Source: Rossellomorea aquimaris
GTDB lineage: Bacteria > Bacillota > Bacilli > Bacillales > Bacillaceae_B
DNA length: 64,000 nucleotides
Assembly (NCBI RefSeq): GCF_020171925.1
Contig: NZ_JAIVAR010000003.1
Coordinates: forward strand, 186,001-250,000
Reading direction: 5' to 3'
Shown here piece by piece: positions 61,842 to 64,000 of this stretch. Position 1 is the first letter of the stretch, and each line of letters starts with the position of its first letter. The notes below the pieces were generated by a model, which saw only the letters and a program-made list of their open reading frames with translations, searched no databases and was not told where the DNA came from. Both the position numbers and the translations under genes were made by a program.

Positions 61842-62972
61842 TTGTTTACATACTTTAAAAAATTGACCAAGAAGAATCTAGTTTTATCCTTTTTTCTTTT
61901 ACTGTGCATGGGATCCTCCCTCTACTTCGTGTATCACAATCACGATTTTTATGACAGATCGATTGCGGAGGTGATCGAAGCAGAAGTCGATGAAACGACA
62001 GAGATGGAAGACATGAACGGAAATAAGGATACGCTTTATGCCCAGCAAATTGTTGCCCGCTTGAAAAACGGTGACAGGAAGGGGGAGGAAATCCAGCTGG
62101 ACAATGAATACTCCAATTCCGGGGCGTATGATCAACCCTATCATTCCGGGGATGAATTGTTCGTTACAATCGATAAGAATCACTCAGGAAGCGAACCATT
62201 ATCCGGCCACATAGAAGAAGTCAAACGGGATAAATACTTGATGATCATGGCGTGGGTGTTCATCCTTCTATTATTGATTGTCGGTAAGAAGCAAGGACTT
62301 TACTCCCTTATCACATTGGTCGTCAATGCAGGCATCCTTTCATATGCACTGGACGTTTACCTGGAATCGAACGATGTAAGTCTCTTAGCCGTTTGCAGTA
62401 TCGGAGTGATCTTATTCACTGTGATATCCCTATTAATGGTGAATGGACTTAATGAAAAAACTTACGCAGCCGTTGTTGCAACATTGATTGCGACATTCAC
62501 GACGCTCTTGATCAGCATCTTCGTTGTTTCGAACACAGCAGGAAATGGTCTCCGGTACGAAGAAATGCAATTCTTGACACGTCCATACGAAATGGTGTTC
62601 ATGGCAGGGATCCTTATCGGATGCCTTGGGGCGGTGATGGACGTCGCAATCACCTTATCATCCTCGATGTTCAGTTTATATGAGAAAGACCCTTCCATAT
62701 CAATCAAGGCTCTTACAAAATCAGGATTCGATATCGGAAAGGATATCATGGGGACCATGACCAATATTTTATTTTTCGTCTACATAAGCGGTGCCATCCC
62801 TATGCTTATTCTTTATTTTAAAAATGCTTCACCACTTGGATTCACGGTTACCATGAACCTTTCACTGGAAACAGCCAGGGCTTTGACAGGCGGAATCGGC
62901 ATTGTATTGACCATTCCGATCGCCATCTATGTTTCAATATTCTTTGTGAATAGAAAGAGGGCGGCACAATGA
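61842..62972 (+). CDS. YibE/F-family membrane protein (YibE-like)
   Basis: A 376-residue protein: an N-terminal span (about 13-31), an extracellular domain (about 35-130, including ARLKNGDRKGEEIQLDNEYS) and seven or so further spans with the family motif GCLGAVMDVAITLSSSM near 258 and FDIGKDIMGTMTNILFF. Function unproven for the family; often a two-gene unit. TTG start, after GGAGGTG. It overlaps the next gene by 4 bp. Confidence 0.9.
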   Translation: MFTYFKKLTKKNLVLSFFLLLCMGSSLYFVYHNHDFYDRSIAEVIEAEVDETTEMEDMNGNKDTLYAQQIVARLKNGDRKGEEIQLDNEYSNSGAYDQPYHSGDELFVTIDKNHSGSEPLSGHIEEVKRDKYLMIMAWVFILLLLIVGKKQGLYSLITLVVNAGILSYALDVYLESNDVSLLAVCSIGVILFTVISLLMVNGLNEKTYAAVVATLIATFTTLLISIFVVSNTAGNGLRYEEMQFLTRPYEMVFMAGILIGCLGAVMDVAITLSSSMFSLYEKDPSISIKALTKSGFDIGKDIMGTMTNILFFVYISGAIPMLILYFKNASPLGFTVTMNLSLETARALTGGIGIVLTIPIAIYVSIFFVNRKRAAQ

Positions 62973-63724
62973 CGGTACAACTTTGGCTTGCCATCATCCT
63001 TCTTGTTCTGATGGTGGGAATCGGCGGCAGAAAGGGTGCACGCTCCTTTGTGGCTCTATTTCTCAATTTCGGGGTCCTGCTTCTGACTATCATCATGATG
63101 AATGATGCCAGTATGAATCCGATTATCCTGACACTGTTCGCTTGCATCTTCATCAGCTGCATTTCCCTGTTCTTCATAAGCGAGTTCAACATCAAGACGG
63201 TCACTGCATTCCTTTCGACGATCATCACCACAGGCTTTCTGCTCTTCTTCATCCTGATGTTGACTGAAAAGGCGATGATCCAAGGATTCAGCGAAGAAGA
63301 AATAGAGGAAATCGGGGCGTTCTCTCTCTATGTGGGGGTTGATTTTGTAAAAATCGGGGCGTCGATGATCATCATGAGCACAATCGGGGCCATCATTGAT
63401 TTAACCATTTCAATCTCATCCCCCATGCGTGAAATTGCATACCATAATCCATCCATCAGCCGGAAAGAACTATTCGCTTCCGGGATATCGATCGGGAGGG
63501 ATATTCTCGGGACCAGCACCAACACACTGTTCTTCGCTTTTTTCGGAGGATACATGGCATTATTGATCTGGTTCAAGGATCTCTCCTATTCCTTAGGGGA
63601 AATCATCAATTCGAAAGTATTCAGTTCGGAAATGATCTTCATCGGATCTGCCGGAATCGGGGTCGCGTTAGCCATTCCTGTCACCTCATGGATTACAGCG
63701 TATTATTTGGTAAAAAGAAGATGA
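62969..63724 (+). CDS. YibE/F-family membrane protein (YibF-like)
   Basis: A 251-residue, seven-span membrane protein without the extracellular domain; family motif STIGAIIDLTISISSPM near 138 and SIGRDILGTSTNTLFFAFFGG near 170 mirror the partner upstream. The ATGA overlap indicates coupled translation, and the pair probably forms one complex. Confidence 0.9.
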   Translation: MTVQLWLAIILLVLMVGIGGRKGARSFVALFLNFGVLLLTIIMMNDASMNPIILTLFACIFISCISLFFISEFNIKTVTAFLSTIITTGFLLFFILMLTEKAMIQGFSEEEIEEIGAFSLYVGVDFVKIGASMIIMSTIGAIIDLTISISSPMREIAYHNPSISRKELFASGISIGRDILGTSTNTLFFAFFGGYMALLIWFKDLSYSLGEIINSKVFSSEMIFIGSAGIGVALAIPVTSWITAYYLVKRR

Positions 63725-63731
63725 TGGTTCG

Positions 63732-63761
63732 GGACAGCGGATTGGTTCGCTGTCCTTTTTT
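63732..63761 (+). terminator. Intrinsic terminator of the YibE/F operon
   Basis: GGACAGCG pairs with CGCTGTCC followed by six Ts, 8 bp after the stop codon. Confidence 0.88.
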
Positions 63762-63915
63762 GTTCAAAACCTGGATTGATAAGATTTTTCTGTATATATC
63801 TTGGATGAAGGCTCTTACAGGAGGTTGCTTAGCTGGTCCGCAATTGAGGCTCACTTGTTCCCGACCCCTGTTCCTTACGATGAAATTTTGACAAAACGGC
63901 ATGATTATTTTATTT

Positions 63916-64000
63916 AAGGGTGGAATAATTTACAGGAAGGGCATAATTATCTTTTTGAAGGGCGCAATCCTTCCAAAGAAGGGTAGAATGATTTTGTTGA
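63916..64000. repeat. 21-bp tandem array of the AAGGG type, cut by the window edge
   Basis: Units begin at 63916, 63937, 63958 and 63979 with AAGGGNNNAAT, the same period and core as 49417-49541, more than 14 kb away. The array probably continues past position 64000. The stretch 63762-63915 holds nothing I can support. Confidence 0.85.

Overview
The window looks like a chromosomal segment of a low-to-moderate GC, spore-forming Bacillaceae bacterium (Bacillus sensu lato; something like Rossellomorea is plausible, but this is inferred from gene content and recognised families only). Indicators are strong AGGAGG ribosome binding sites, frequent TTG and GTG starts, and homologues of typical Bacillus genes: yhjC/yhjB-type DUF3311 plus symporter, ysnE-like acetyltransferase, helD, an RsbR-type STAS protein and a SigD-type chemoreceptor promoter. 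I see no rRNA, tRNA, CRISPR, transposase gene or prophage.

Layout. 0.3-7.6 kb: glycolate utilisation (glcEFD, malate synthase G and a FadR/GntR regulator) with a shared operator motif. 7.9-18.3 kb: amidase, a small hydrolase cluster, PP2C phosphatase, prolyl-4-hydroxylase-like enzyme, a sigma/anti-sigma fusion and a metallophosphoesterase. 18.4-22.9 kb: an operon of amidohydrolase, N-carbamoyl-amino-acid hydrolase-like enzyme and a DUF3311/sodium symporter pair. 23.6-36.8 kb: mostly single genes, including an attenuated MutS2-like gene, dsdA and a chemoreceptor. 37-45.5 kb: PadR/HAAS pair, helD, TetR plus ABC exporter, phosphotransferase and acetyltransferase. 45.7-64 kb: peroxiredoxin, fasciclin protein, signal peptidase, an SgrR/MFS divergent pair, hydrolases, RsbR-like protein, ABC-F protein and a YibE/YibF pair.

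Three things stand out. (1) The Smr-less MutS2-like gene at 27964-29895 has a ~350-nt leader with a SigA promoter, a 7-codon leader peptide and two intrinsic terminators, each with a competing upstream pairing partner. That is the architecture of ribosome-stalling-dependent attenuators, usually found on genes for resistance to ribosome-targeting antibiotics. (2) A family of eleven full 46-54 bp palindromes plus one half copy (arms AAGGTACGTCCCTC, centre near TTAACGCGTTAA) is scattered from 7.8 to 53.6 kb. Eight full copies lie within 14 bp of a stop codon, and variant arms change in compensatory pairs. (3) Degenerate arrays with a 20-21 bp period lie at 20-220, 49417-49723 and 63916-64000; the last continues past the window edge. 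The 690-residue sigma factor fused to its own zinc-finger/transmembrane anti-sigma module is a further unusual gene.
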